From ZC4RG30 sp963726085 (GTDB lineage: Bacteria > Pseudomonadota > Gammaproteobacteria > Steroidobacterales > Steroidobacteraceae): 64,000 nucleotides of DNA. Each line of letters starts with the position of its first letter. The stretch's first letter is position 1. Location: positions 1 through 64,000 of the forward strand of contig CAVSAR010000008.1 in the NCBI GenBank assembly GCA_963726085.1. Reading direction: 5' to 3'. Shown one piece after another: positions 18,378 to 27,212 of this stretch. The notes under the pieces were generated by a model. The model saw only the letters and a list, made by a program, of their open reading frames with translations. It was not told where the DNA came from and searched no databases. The translations under genes were made by a program, and so were the position numbers.

Positions 18378-19568
18378 TCAGACAAGCTGCAACGATCGGG
18401 GTGCAACGCCCGGGAACACACGCTCGAGTTGTTCATCGTGCAGTCCCCAGAGGCTCTGGAAAAGTCCCGCCAGCACCGCGCGGTAGTCGTTGAGTACCGG
18501 ATAGTCGCGGTTCTGGAACAGCATGGCGTTGCGGACCGCCAACTGTTCACCGCATACACGGCCGCCGCGAACGGCCCCGCCTAGCACCCAGTAGACGGAG
18601 CCGTGTCCATGGTCGGTGCCCCCGTTGCCGTTCTCCCGGAACGTTCTGCCGAACTCGGAAACCACTGCCACGGCGGTGTTGGCCCATTCCGGACCCAGAG
18701 TCTGAGCATAGGTTTTCAGGCCCCGCCCCAGGCTCTCGAGGTTCGTCGCCAGCGACCCGCGGGCGCCCCCTTCATTGACGTGTGTGTCCCAGCCACCGAT
18801 GTCGACGAAACCGAGCCGATACTCCTCGCGCATCAGCTGCGCCATGCGCATCGCTTCAAGCTCAAACCCCGTGGTCGACACGGCATTGCGATTGGCAGCA
18901 CTCATCTCCTCGGCCACTGCGCGCGACACCTCGGCGCGTAGCTCCAGACCCGACGTGACCGCGCCCTGCAACGGGTGACCCGCATACAGCGAGGACAGCA
19001 ATGCGGCCTGACGATCGTCGAATGCCGGCTTGCTGACCGAGCGCAAGGCGATATTGCCTATTTCGCCCCCGCCCTGAAACACCAATGGGAGGGCTTCGGT
19101 AAAACTCATCGGTCGGGCGCCGCCCAATGCGTTCACTAGGCGGGCCAGAAACCCGGACCTCAAATTCCGCGCACCGCCTATCGGCTGCCCCAGCTCGATG
19201 CTGTCCTGGGTCTCGAAATGGCTGCGCGACAGATCTTCCGTGCCGGCAAAGGGAACAAAGGCCAACTGTCGATCGCGGTAAAGCGGTCCGAGTGAGTCGC
19301 GTACGGACGGTGCCAGAGCCCAGTCGCTGTCCAATGCGAGCGCACCGGTTGGCGAAGTCGCATCCGGGCGTGGGATTGCAAGGGTGGGGCGCGCCGCGTA
19401 GTAGTCGTCGCTGGAATAGGGGATCAGCAGATTGGCGCAGTCGTAGCCGCCCCGCAGGAACACAAGCAGGAAACGTGCCGGGGAAGCCGGCAGCGCAAAC
19501 AGGCGTCCGGCGACACCCGTCGCGGCGCAACCCAAGGCCAAATGCAGCAGTTTTCGGCGCGATGGCAT
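18378..19568 (-). CDS. DUF1501 family exported protein
   Basis: 396 residues from the ATG at 19568. The N-terminus carries a twin-arginine-like export signal (SRRKLLHLALGCAATGVAGR). The body is typical of DUF1501 (sulfatase/alkaline-phosphatase-like fold): ARFLLVFLRGGYDCANLLIP, SRSHFETQDSIELG, DIGGWDTHVNEGG and AVAVVSEFGRTFRENGNGGT, DHGHGSVYWVLGG. Metal-binding Asp/His residues of the fold appear in GGWDTH and TDHGHG. Such proteins are almost always encoded beside a DUF1800 protein, as here (10-base gap, same strand). The biochemical role is unknown. Confidence 0.88.
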   Translation of the reverse strand: MPSRRKLLHLALGCAATGVAGRLFALPASPARFLLVFLRGGYDCANLLIPYSSDDYYAARPTLAIPRPDATSPTGALALDSDWALAPSVRDSLGPLYRDRQLAFVPFAGTEDLSRSHFETQDSIELGQPIGGARNLRSGFLARLVNALGGARPMSFTEALPLVFQGGGEIGNIALRSVSKPAFDDRQAALLSSLYAGHPLQGAVTSGLELRAEVSRAVAEEMSAANRNAVSTTGFELEAMRMAQLMREEYRLGFVDIGGWDTHVNEGGARGSLATNLESLGRGLKTYAQTLGPEWANTAVAVVSEFGRTFRENGNGGTDHGHGSVYWVLGGAVRGGRVCGEQLAVRNAMLFQNRDYPVLNDYRAVLAGLFQSLWGLHDEQLERVFPGVAPRSLQLV

Positions 19569-19578
19569 GGGGGTACCC

Positions 19579-21120
19579 TCAGCGATAGTTAAATTCAGGT
19601 GAGGCGAGTAGCACGGTATTCCATTCCTGCTGGGATGCTGTGCTGTCCAGGGCAGCCCGGGTCGAGGCGGAGAGCGCAGGCTCGATGCGGCCGAAGTACA
19701 GCGCGCTGGCCAGGCGTGGAAAGCCGTGCGACGTAGCGGCACTGCCGTCCTCGGGGTCGAACAATCCGCCGCCGCCGCTGCCAATCGCACGTGCGATCTC
19801 AAAACGCCGACTGATCTGCCCGGAGCTTGCCCAGCCGCTCTCGTCAAGGGGATAGCCATCGGGCGTCTGTCGCCCAAAGGGCGCCTGCCCGAGGCTACTC
19901 AGCCAGTTAAGCACCGGGTGCAGGTTCACGATGCGCTGGTCGCCGTAGGCAAGTCGCAGTGCGGAGAACACGAAATGCTGAGGATCCTTGAACTTCTTGC
20001 CTAAAGACGCAGTGAATGCGGGGTCTGCAATGAGGGTGCGCAGGACCGCTGCGATGTCACCGTGCGTGTCCCGGAAGCTGCGCGCCATACGGTCCACGAG
20101 CGCGGGTGGGGGCGAATCCGACACGAAGTAGTGGGCAAGCTGACTGGAGATGAATCGCCCGCAGGCCTCACTCTGGGTCAGAAGGTCGACGGCCTGAACA
20201 ACCTCGTCGAACCCGGTCGCCGCGATATGGTGACCCAGAAAGACCTTGTCTGCGAAATCGTGCCGGGCGGGGTTGAACTCGAAACCGCCCTGGCGGCGGT
20301 AAAGTGGCTGCCACTCCTTCTTGAGAGTCGGTGTGGAGTCGCTGGTTGCAACCCCTACGCCCGTTAGGATTCTTGCCAGCACCTGCACGTCCTGCTGGGA
20401 ATAGCCTCCGGCCACCCCCAGGGTGTGCAGCTCCATCAGCTCGCGCGCGTAGTTCTCGTTGACGTGCCCCGCTGCATTCTGGGCATTGTCCAGGTACTGC
20501 AACATTGCCGGATGTGTAAGCGTCGCCATGACAAGATCCCGGAATCGGCCGAGCGCGTGGGGACGGATCGCGTGCTCGGCGTAGTCTCCAACGAGCCAGC
20601 GCAGGTTGCCCTTGTTCTGATAGACGCTGAAATGATTGAGCCAGAAGCCAACCATCTGCTCCTGAAGCTGCGCTGGATCATAGAGCGCGCGCAAAATCTC
20701 GCGCCGCTGCGCTTGGAAAGCGAGCTGGTTGCCATGGTCGTTAAGGCTCTTGCGAGCCTGCTCGCGTTCCGGGCCTTCCGGCAGCGCGTTGATGCGTTTG
20801 TTCTCTGCGGCGACCTGCACGAGCACTGTTGCCGGATCCGCGCGCGTGACTTCCATGGCATCGATCTGGCGCGCAATCTCTGGCGGCAGATTCGCATCGG
20901 CTCCTGCAAGCTGCCAATCAAGGTACCCGGCGCGGCCGCGTCTGCGGTACTCGGTGTCGCTTTGCACATTGACGCCGTACGTGACGCGATTGAGCCACGC
21001 CAGGTCGTCCGCGGCGATTCGTGGCGGTCCAGTTCGACTGGACGGGGCACTGGCGCAGGCCGCCAGGATCGCAGCGAGCACACCAATGACCCCGCCCTTG
21101 AACACAGAGCCATTCGACAT
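19579..21120 (-). CDS. DUF1800 family lipoprotein
   Basis: 513 residues from the ATG at 21120. The lipobox LAAILAACASAP marks an exported lipoprotein. The DUF1800 domain shows DLAWLNRVTYGV, MVGFWLNHFSVYQNKG, ENYARELMELHTLGVAGGYS, QQDVQVLARILTGVG and HDFADKVFLGHHI. It precedes the DUF1501 gene by 10 bases and the pair is a widespread two-gene module of unknown function. The lipid anchor and Tat-type partner suggest a periplasmic complex. The frame is intact throughout. Confidence 0.88.
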   Translation of the reverse strand: MSNGSVFKGGVIGVLAAILAACASAPSSRTGPPRIAADDLAWLNRVTYGVNVQSDTEYRRRGRAGYLDWQLAGADANLPPEIARQIDAMEVTRADPATVLVQVAAENKRINALPEGPEREQARKSLNDHGNQLAFQAQRREILRALYDPAQLQEQMVGFWLNHFSVYQNKGNLRWLVGDYAEHAIRPHALGRFRDLVMATLTHPAMLQYLDNAQNAAGHVNENYARELMELHTLGVAGGYSQQDVQVLARILTGVGVATSDSTPTLKKEWQPLYRRQGGFEFNPARHDFADKVFLGHHIAATGFDEVVQAVDLLTQSEACGRFISSQLAHYFVSDSPPPALVDRMARSFRDTHGDIAAVLRTLIADPAFTASLGKKFKDPQHFVFSALRLAYGDQRIVNLHPVLNWLSSLGQAPFGRQTPDGYPLDESGWASSGQISRRFEIARAIGSGGGGLFDPEDGSAATSHGFPRLASALYFGRIEPALSASTRAALDSTASQQEWNTVLLASPEFNYR

Positions 21121-21257
21121 AGCTTGTGGCCACCCAGCCACTTGGGAGCCGTGCCAGCTCCCGTCTCGTGCCTATGTGCATCTTCGGGCATGCAGGCAGT
21201 GCAGGTGGATTAAATCGAGGACAGGCGCGCGACGTGGCCCAAGGGGAGGGCGGGAAA

Positions 21258-22064
21258 TCAGAATCGGAAGGTCACGCCGATAGTGGGGCCACTGAAACGC
21301 AGGTTCTGCACGAGCTTGTCGTGACCCTGGTCGACAAAGAGGTCGCGGTATGACAACTGCAGGTCGCCCCAACGCAGCGTATAGCCGATGCCAGCCAAGG
21401 CCTGCCAGGTGGTGGTCGACGACCCGGCTCCAATGTCGAAGTAGTAGGGAATAAACCACTGCCCCATACCGAGATGCAATTTGCCGCGAACGCCAACTAT
21501 GGCGTTGGTCGGTTGCGTATCCCTGGAGGCATTGCCCGTCTGCGGAAACATGCCGAGGGATCCGGTCAACTTCCACGCCAAGGAGGTATCGATCTTCACG
21601 TAGCGGAACCCGGCCAGCACATCCATCGAAGCCTTCGGCGTATTTACCGCGCTGTAGAAACCCGCCAGTTCCCACACCAAACCGTGTAAGGAGCTGTTGG
21701 TGCCAACATCAATTGGATGGACCGTTCCGAACGGTCCGGTAATGGACTTGACGTGACTCTGCTCATCGGCAAAGTCCAGGATAATGACGTCCGTCAGCAC
21801 ACCCCAGTCGCCCTTGCGCGCCTCACCACTTACCATTAATAGGTAGTTGAGTGCTTGCAGGTAATCATGCGGACCAAGACCTACTTCAGGATCTCCGGGA
21901 GGCAGCTGGTAGTTGAGATTGCCATTGATGTTCGGCAGGAACAGGTAAGGCGTAACTGAAAACTGCCACGTGTCCTGTGAGGACTCGGCGGCCTGGGCAT
22001 TCCCGGCCAGATCGGCCAGGGCCAAGCCCATTGCCAGGATTGTGAATCGGGAGATGGCCCTCAA
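21258..22064 (-). CDS. Outer-membrane beta-barrel protein
   Basis: 268 residues. Signal peptide RFTILAMGLALADLAGNAQA. The mature part alternates short hydrophobic beta strands and turns, for example WQFSVTPYLFLPNINGNLNY, MDVLAGFRYVKIDTSLAWKL, WFIPYYFDIGAGSSTTTWQA, and it ends in Phe (IGVTFRF), the C-terminal aromatic recognised by the Bam machinery. This is a small, probably 8- to 10-stranded porin-like barrel. It has its own 137-base gap from the DUF1800 gene. No ligand can be predicted. Confidence 0.8.
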   Translation of the reverse strand: MRAISRFTILAMGLALADLAGNAQAAESSQDTWQFSVTPYLFLPNINGNLNYQLPPGDPEVGLGPHDYLQALNYLLMVSGEARKGDWGVLTDVIILDFADEQSHVKSITGPFGTVHPIDVGTNSSLHGLVWELAGFYSAVNTPKASMDVLAGFRYVKIDTSLAWKLTGSLGMFPQTGNASRDTQPTNAIVGVRGKLHLGMGQWFIPYYFDIGAGSSTTTWQALAGIGYTLRWGDLQLSYRDLFVDQGHDKLVQNLRFSGPTIGVTFRF

Positions 22065-22412
22065 TCTGCGTGCTCCATAGGCGGTCGATTCTAACCTTGC
22101 TGCGAGTTATATCCCAAGACGCATTTGCCCCACACCAAGCAGGTCGCGCATTTGGGATATCACCGCAGGTGTAGATCGCGTGAATATTGCGATCCTCGGC
22201 CGGCTGCCTGCGAGGTCACAGCATGGGTGCTGCAAACGGTTGGTCCTCTCCCGCGGCTGTCTGCTGCGAGGCATCGGCGCATCGCAACCCACGCCAGGGC
22301 GCACCTGCGGCCATGATGTCGATGTCCACGTCAGCTTGGCGTCAGGACGGCGAAAGGCACCCGAAAGGTCGGCTCCGTAGCGTTCCGCTGCGGTTCGGCG
22401 GCAAACAGGGCA
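22065..22412. other. Intergenic divergent promoter region
   Basis: This 348-base region lies between the divergent outer-membrane protein and phosphatase genes and has no convincing gene. It carries the long inverted repeat listed separately (22109-22160) and should hold the promoters for both sides. Confidence 0.5.
22109..22160. repeat. 9-bp perfect inverted repeat with 34-base spacer
   Basis: ATATCCCAA at 22109-22117 is the exact reverse complement of TTGGGATAT at 22152-22160. Inside it the octamer CGCATTTG occurs twice as a direct repeat (22120-22127 and 22148-22155). It is 45 bases upstream of the outer-membrane protein gene start. It could be a regulator site or an RNA stem. Confidence 0.5.
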
Positions 22413-23123
22413 TTGATGGATTCTCACAATTGGCGAGTTCTATGCGATTTCGACGGGACCATTGTCCTGGACGACGTCATCGACGCCCTTCTGGAGCGTT
22501 TTGGCGATCCGCTCTGGAAGCAGCTGGAGCAGGACTGGCGCGCGGGTGTCATCGGATCCCGTGAGTGCATGCAGCGACAGGTCGAGCTGCTTGACCTGGA
22601 CCGCAGCGAGCTGGATGAGCACCTGGATGCGGTGAAAATCGACCCGGATTTTCCGGAGTTCGTGCGGCGGGCCCGCGTGCTGGGTATGGGTATTGGCGTC
22701 GCCAGCGATGGCATCGACTATGCCATTGCACGCATTCTGGGCCGCTACGGCTTGGGTCACCTGCCCGTGGCCGCCAACCGCCTGGTGACGACCGATTCAC
22801 CGCGACGTTGGCGTCTGGAGTCGCCGTACCAGTCCGGTGGGTGCCTCAGCGGGACATGCAAGTGCCAGCGCATCGACCTGGCGCGGGGTGCGCTGCCGCG
22901 ACGCGTGGTGCTGATCGGTGACGGTGCATCGGATTTTTGTGCCGCAGCGCAGGCCGACTATGTGCTGGCCAAGGGCAGCCTGATTCAACACTGCCGAAGC
23001 TGGTTGATTCCGCACAGCCCCATTACAGGCTTTGGTGCGGCGATCGATCTGTTAGCGGTCCTTGACCAACTCGCGCCGGCCAAGTCGGGCGCATTGAACG
23101 CGGCTCGCCGCTGCACTGGGTGA
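22413..23123 (+). CDS. HAD-IB family phosphatase (MtnX-like)
   Basis: 236 residues. HAD motif I is VLCDFDGTIVLDDVIDALLE, motif II GIGVASDG, and motifs III/IV VVLIGDGASDFCAAAQADYV. The cap is the small C1 type of the phosphoserine phosphatase/MtnX group. A Cys-rich loop (GGCLSGTCKCQRID) is typical of MtnX-like members. It hydrolyses a small phosphate monoester in the cytoplasm. It is 6 bases upstream of the aminotransferase and first in a five-gene run, so it probably dephosphorylates an amino-alcohol or amino-acid phosphate intermediate of that pathway (inference). Confidence 0.85.
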   Translation: MMDSHNWRVLCDFDGTIVLDDVIDALLERFGDPLWKQLEQDWRAGVIGSRECMQRQVELLDLDRSELDEHLDAVKIDPDFPEFVRRARVLGMGIGVASDGIDYAIARILGRYGLGHLPVAANRLVTTDSPRRWRLESPYQSGGCLSGTCKCQRIDLARGALPRRVVLIGDGASDFCAAAQADYVLAKGSLIQHCRSWLIPHSPITGFGAAIDLLAVLDQLAPAKSGALNAARRCTG

Positions 23124-23129
23124 CATCAA

Positions 23130-24545
23130 ATGAATGCCGTAGACCTTAAGACCTTCGCACTGGATGAAGATGCGCGCCTGCTGGCCGAGGAGGCACAGTA
23201 CAGTTCCTTTGGCGATACCGTGCATTACGTGGATCCGCCAAAAATCTTCAGGGGCTGTGATGGCTGTTACCTGTACGACAGCCAGGGCATTGCCTATCTG
23301 GATCTGCAGATGTGGTATTCCGCGGTCAATTTCGGCTACCGCAACCCGCGCTTGACGGCGGCATTGAAGCGTCAGATCGACATCCTGCCACAAGTGGCCA
23401 GCCAATACCTGCACCCGACGCGCATTGAACTCGCGGGGCTGATCGCGCGCGACATGCAGTCAAAGTTTGCACTCAAGGGACGCGTGCATTTCAATGTGGG
23501 CGGGGCCCAGGCCATCGAGGATTCGCTCAAGCTTGTGCGCAATGCGCGGCAGGGCAAGAGCCTGATGTTCGCGTTCGAAGGGGGTTACCACGGCCGCACG
23601 TTGGGTGCCTCGTCGATCACATCAAGTTATCGCTACCGACGACGGTTTGGTCATTTTGGTGAGCGCGCGATGTTCTTGCCGTTCCCCTATCCGTTCCGGC
23701 GCCCCAAGGGGATGACGGCCGAGGAGTACTCCGACTCGTGCGTGCACCAGTTCGAGCGGCTATTCGAGAGCGAATACAATGGCGTCTGGGATCCGAAAAC
23801 CGGCCAGGCGGAATACGCAGCCTTCTATGTAGAGCCGATTCAGGGGACCGGTGGCTACGTTGTGCCGCCCCGGAATTTCTTCAAGGGGCTCAAGCGGGTT
23901 CTCGACAAATACGGAATCCTGCTGGTCGTCGACGAGATTCAGATGGGCTTCTGGCGCACCGGGAAACTCTGGTCCATCGAACATTTCGGGGTCACGCCGG
24001 ACATCCTCGTTTTCGGCAAGGCCCTGACCAATGGCCTCAATCCACTTTCCGGCCTGTGGGCACGCGAAGAGCTCATCGCACCGGCGATATTTCCGCCCGG
24101 GTCGACGCATTCCACCTTCAATTCCAACCCCCTGGGCACGGCGCTCGGGGTGGAGGTTTTGAAACTGGGTCGGGAAATGGACTACGAGCGCACGGTTCCT
24201 GAGAAGGGCGCGTATTTCCTTGCGGGCCTGCGGGATCTGCAGTCCCGGCACAAGGAAATCGGTGACGTCGACGGCCTTGGGCTCGCGCTGCGGGCCGAGA
24301 TCTGCACGGACGATGGCTACACGCCGAATCGGGAACTGCTGGATCGGATGGTGGATATCGGACTGGCCGGTGGTCTAATGCACCACGGGAAACCCATGGG
24401 CCTCGTCCTCGATGTCGGGGGCTGGTACAAGAATGTCATCACGTTCGCCCCGTCGTTGAATATCTCGATCGATGAGATCGACTTGGCGTTGTCGCTGCTC
24501 GACCAGCTGCTGACCAAGGCCAAGCGCGCCGGTACTTCGAGTTGA
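23130..24545 (+). CDS. Class III PLP-dependent aminotransferase
   Basis: 471 residues. The fold-type I class III signatures are GRVHFNVGGAQAIEDSLKLV, FEGGYHGRTLGASSITSSYR, VVDEIQMGFWRTGKLWSIE and the PLP lysine in DILVFGKALTNGLNPLSG (Lys297). It moves an amino group between an amine or omega-amino acid and a keto acid. There are six bases after the phosphatase and the ACP follows with its SD inside the stop region. The N-terminal extension (about 50 residues) and length fit the larger members such as diaminobutyrate or aminoalkyl transaminases, but the substrate is not identifiable. Confidence 0.88.
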   Translation: MNAVDLKTFALDEDARLLAEEAQYSSFGDTVHYVDPPKIFRGCDGCYLYDSQGIAYLDLQMWYSAVNFGYRNPRLTAALKRQIDILPQVASQYLHPTRIELAGLIARDMQSKFALKGRVHFNVGGAQAIEDSLKLVRNARQGKSLMFAFEGGYHGRTLGASSITSSYRYRRRFGHFGERAMFLPFPYPFRRPKGMTAEEYSDSCVHQFERLFESEYNGVWDPKTGQAEYAAFYVEPIQGTGGYVVPPRNFFKGLKRVLDKYGILLVVDEIQMGFWRTGKLWSIEHFGVTPDILVFGKALTNGLNPLSGLWAREELIAPAIFPPGSTHSTFNSNPLGTALGVEVLKLGREMDYERTVPEKGAYFLAGLRDLQSRHKEIGDVDGLGLALRAEICTDDGYTPNRELLDRMVDIGLAGGLMHHGKPMGLVLDVGGWYKNVITFAPSLNISIDEIDLALSLLDQLLTKAKRAGTSS

Positions 24546-24568
24546 ACGCTGTCCGCGAGGAAAGAGAC

Positions 24569-24850
24569 ATGAGCGACTTAGCCACTGACGACCCAGTCCA
24601 AGACCAGATTTACTCGATTGTTGCCAGGCGGGCCAAGGTGGAGGTCACATCGTTGACACCGCAGATTACGCTCAGGGATCTTGGCATGGCCTCCATTGCT
24701 GCGATCGAAGTGCTGTTCGACATCGAAGAGCACTTCAATATCGATTTCGCCGAGCGCAGTGAAAGCATTGACAATGGCAACTTGCAGGACCTGGTCAACG
24801 CCGTGCGCGCGTGTCTCCCGACAACTGCCGCCAGCCCAGGTAGTCCGTGA
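24569..24850 (+). CDS. Acyl carrier protein
   Basis: 93 residues from the ATG at 24569, which has a good SD (gaggaaagag). A TTG at 24542 would add nine residues. The four-helix ACP shape is evident, with the phosphopantetheine serine in LRDLGMASIAAIEVLFDIEE (Ser42) and the acidic recognition helix after it. The usual DSL is replaced by MAS. Its stop overlaps the GTG of the ketosynthase (GTGA), so it is surely the partner of that enzyme. It is a dedicated, non-FabI-operon ACP. Confidence 0.88.
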   Translation: MSDLATDDPVQDQIYSIVARRAKVEVTSLTPQITLRDLGMASIAAIEVLFDIEEHFNIDFAERSESIDNGNLQDLVNAVRACLPTTAASPGSP

Positions 24851-26076
24851 TCCGCGAGGACGCGCAGCGCGTCGTGATCACGGGGGTCGGGGCGGTAAGT
24901 GCCTATGGACTGGGTGCCGAGACGCTCTGGGGCGGGCTCAAGGCGGGAACCAGCGCTATCCGTCCCCTCCGGCACGAGAAGTCGGCGCAACTGCGCGTGC
25001 GCATTGCCGCGCAGGTGCCGGTTGATGTGGATCTTGAGGGCAAGGTGCCTGAGGCCTCGCGCCCCTTGCTCGATCGCGCCACGCTGTTTGCCTGCATTGC
25101 GGCGGATGAGGCGATTGCACAGTCCGGTCTGGATCTGGCTCGCGGGTCGCTGCGGGCCCGCAGCGGCGTAGTGATCGGCACGGGCGCGGGCGGTGAGAAC
25201 ACGCACGACGCGCAGGCGCGCCATCTGTACGGGGAGAACGCGACCCGGTTGCATCCGTTTACCATTGTGCGATTGATGACGAATGCGGCGGCGAGCCAGA
25301 TCAGCATTTTGCACGGCCTCAAGGGCCCGGCGTTCGTCGTTGCCAGCGCCTGTGCTTCGTCCAATCACGCCATCGCCCAGGCGGTGCTGCTGATTCGCAG
25401 CGGGCTGGCCGATGTTGTTGTCTCGGGTGGGACCGAAGCCTGTATCACCTTCGGGGCGTTGCGTGCCTGGGAGGCAATGCGGGTGCTTTCGGACGACGAT
25501 TGCCGACCATTCAGCGCTAATCGCCGCGGTCTGGTGCTGGGGGAGGGGGCCGCTGTGGTGGTGCTGGAATCCCTGGCGCATGCACGTGCCCGCGGGGCGC
25601 AGATTCTGGCCGAGGTCGCTGGCGTCGGCATGAGTTCCGACGCGGGCGACATCGTCGCGCCTGACGTCAATGGCGCGGCAAATGCCATGTCGCTGGCCCT
25701 CACTGATGGTGGCCTTGATGTGGGTGATGTGCAATACGTCAATGCCCACGGGACTGGAACCTTGGCCAACGATATCGCCGAAACTCGGGCGATTCATAAG
25801 GTCTTTGGTGCACATGCGCCCAAGCTGGCGGTGTCTTCGACCAAATCCATGCACGGCCACGCGTTGGGTGCTGCGGGGGCCCTGGAGCTGGTGGCGGTAT
25901 TGGGCGCGATGCGCGATGCAGTTGTCGCCCCTACGCTCAACCTGGATGCGCCGGATCCGGCCTGCGATCTGGACTACGTGCCCAACGAGGCACGCCCCAT
26001 GGCCGTCACGGCGGCGCTTAGCAATTCGTTTGCGTTTGGCGGGCTGAATGCGGTTCTGGCCCTGACGCGGGTCTGA
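24847..26076 (+). CDS. Beta-ketoacyl-ACP synthase (KAS II/FabF-like)
   Basis: 409 residues from a GTG overlapping the ACP stop. It is a complete condensing enzyme: VVITGVGAVSAYGLGAETLW at the start, catalytic Cys169 in VVASACASSNHAIAQA, His301 in VNAHGTGTLANDIAE and His338 in KSMHGHALGAAGALEL. It extends an acyl chain on the adjacent ACP by two carbons with decarboxylation of malonyl-ACP. No ketoreductase, dehydratase or malonyl transferase is nearby, so the cluster performs one condensation or borrows the housekeeping enzymes. Confidence 0.9.
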   Translation: MIREDAQRVVITGVGAVSAYGLGAETLWGGLKAGTSAIRPLRHEKSAQLRVRIAAQVPVDVDLEGKVPEASRPLLDRATLFACIAADEAIAQSGLDLARGSLRARSGVVIGTGAGGENTHDAQARHLYGENATRLHPFTIVRLMTNAAASQISILHGLKGPAFVVASACASSNHAIAQAVLLIRSGLADVVVSGGTEACITFGALRAWEAMRVLSDDDCRPFSANRRGLVLGEGAAVVVLESLAHARARGAQILAEVAGVGMSSDAGDIVAPDVNGAANAMSLALTDGGLDVGDVQYVNAHGTGTLANDIAETRAIHKVFGAHAPKLAVSSTKSMHGHALGAAGALELVAVLGAMRDAVVAPTLNLDAPDPACDLDYVPNEARPMAVTAALSNSFAFGGLNAVLALTRV

Positions 26077-26095
26077 GGCCGTCGCCGGATCCCAC

Positions 26096-27181
26096 GTGAG
26101 CCAAGACAACCAGCCGGGCCAGCCGCCCCCGGCCCATGCCACGACCTTTATCTCTTTGCTTGAGCCTGAATCATTGGTGGACGCGTTTCTGGCGCATCCG
26201 CCGCAAGGGTTCAGTTGCCAGCGCGCGCCGTCCGGCATGCCCACCTTCGTGGCGCCATTTGATCTTCTGACGACCGCCGAGAAGGACGTCAGGGTCCGCA
26301 TCCAGCGACTGCCGCTGTACCGTTGGTGGGGTCGACTGCTGCAATGGAAAACGCGGTTCGCCGGCTGCACGATAACCGAGTACGCGCCGCTGCCCAGACA
26401 GGTCACACCGCAGGAGCTGGCGCAGGAACTGCACCGCGTCTATCGGCGCGAACAGCGGCTGCTCATCGTCAAGGATATCGCCGAGCAGTCGCCGCTGCTG
26501 AGCGCTGGCGACAATGCCTACGCCCAGGCGTTTGCCCAGGCGCTGCAGGAGCGCGGGTTCGTGCTGCTGGAAGGCATGGCGCTTGCATGGGTGCCGGTGG
26601 ATTACGCCTCTTCGGCAGACTATATCTCCCGGTTGTCGGCCGCGCGGCGCGCGGATATGCGCCGCAAGCTCAAGGCCCGTGCGGGACTTGAAATAGAGGA
26701 GGTGCCTACCGGAGACCAGCGCTTCGACGATGCGGCGACCGTCGGCCAGATCTATGCCCTGTACCTGCACGTTTACGCACAAAGCGAGGTGCACTTCGAT
26801 CTGCTGTCGGAGGCGTTGTTTGCGGCCCTGCTGCGGGATCGGGATAGCGGTGGGGTCCTGTTCACCTTTCGTCATGCCGGAGAACTCATCGGTTGGAAGC
26901 TGTGCTTCGTGCACGGTGGAATGCTGCTGGACAAATACGTCGGCTTTGCCTATCCACAGGCGCGTGAGCACAACCTGTATTTCGTGAGCTGGTTTCACTG
27001 TCTGGACGTGGCGCGGGAGCGCGGGTTGACCCACTTCGTCGCCAGCACTACTGACACGCGCGTCAAGCGCTATCTGGGTGCGACGCTGACGCGGACCCGC
27101 AATGCAGTCTATGTGCGCAACTGGTTGTTTCGGGCGCTGCTGCGACGCCTGGCTCACCACTTTGAGAACGAGCCCGACTAG
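26096..27181 (+). CDS. FemAB/GNAT-like N-acyltransferase (DUF482-type)
   Basis: 361 residues from a GTG at 26096, 19 bases after the ketosynthase. The C-terminal GNAT-like domain has VLFTFRHAGELIGWKLCF, HGGMLLDKYVGFAYPQAREH, LYFVSWFHCLDVARERGLTH and DTRVKRYLGATLTRTR, the pattern of peptidogalycan/FemAB-like proteins that add an acyl or amino-acyl group to an amine. The preceding half (LSAARRADMRRKLKARAGLE) is a helical arm of the same family. It could join the ketosynthase-made acyl chain to the amine made by the aminotransferase. It converges with the SMR genes, 31 bases away. Confidence 0.8.
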   Translation: MSQDNQPGQPPPAHATTFISLLEPESLVDAFLAHPPQGFSCQRAPSGMPTFVAPFDLLTTAEKDVRVRIQRLPLYRWWGRLLQWKTRFAGCTITEYAPLPRQVTPQELAQELHRVYRREQRLLIVKDIAEQSPLLSAGDNAYAQAFAQALQERGFVLLEGMALAWVPVDYASSADYISRLSAARRADMRRKLKARAGLEIEEVPTGDQRFDDAATVGQIYALYLHVYAQSEVHFDLLSEALFAALLRDRDSGGVLFTFRHAGELIGWKLCFVHGGMLLDKYVGFAYPQAREHNLYFVSWFHCLDVARERGLTHFVASTTDTRVKRYLGATLTRTRNAVYVRNWLFRALLRRLAHHFENEPD

Positions 27182-27212
27182 CGGAAAGGCAAACGTCTTC
27201 GCAGCGTAGTGA

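Noticed and set aside
24569..26076. Polyketide synthase or type II fatty-acid operon
   Set aside because: Only ACP and one ketosynthase are present; no ketoreductase, dehydratase, enoyl reductase, malonyl transferase or chain-length factor.
24610..26406. Very long open frame (about 600 codons) on the minus strand opposite ACP and ketosynthase
   Set aside because: It mirrors the codon periodicity of the GC-rich sense genes, has no domain, no SD and no membrane or export signal, and the sense genes have complete catalytic motifs.
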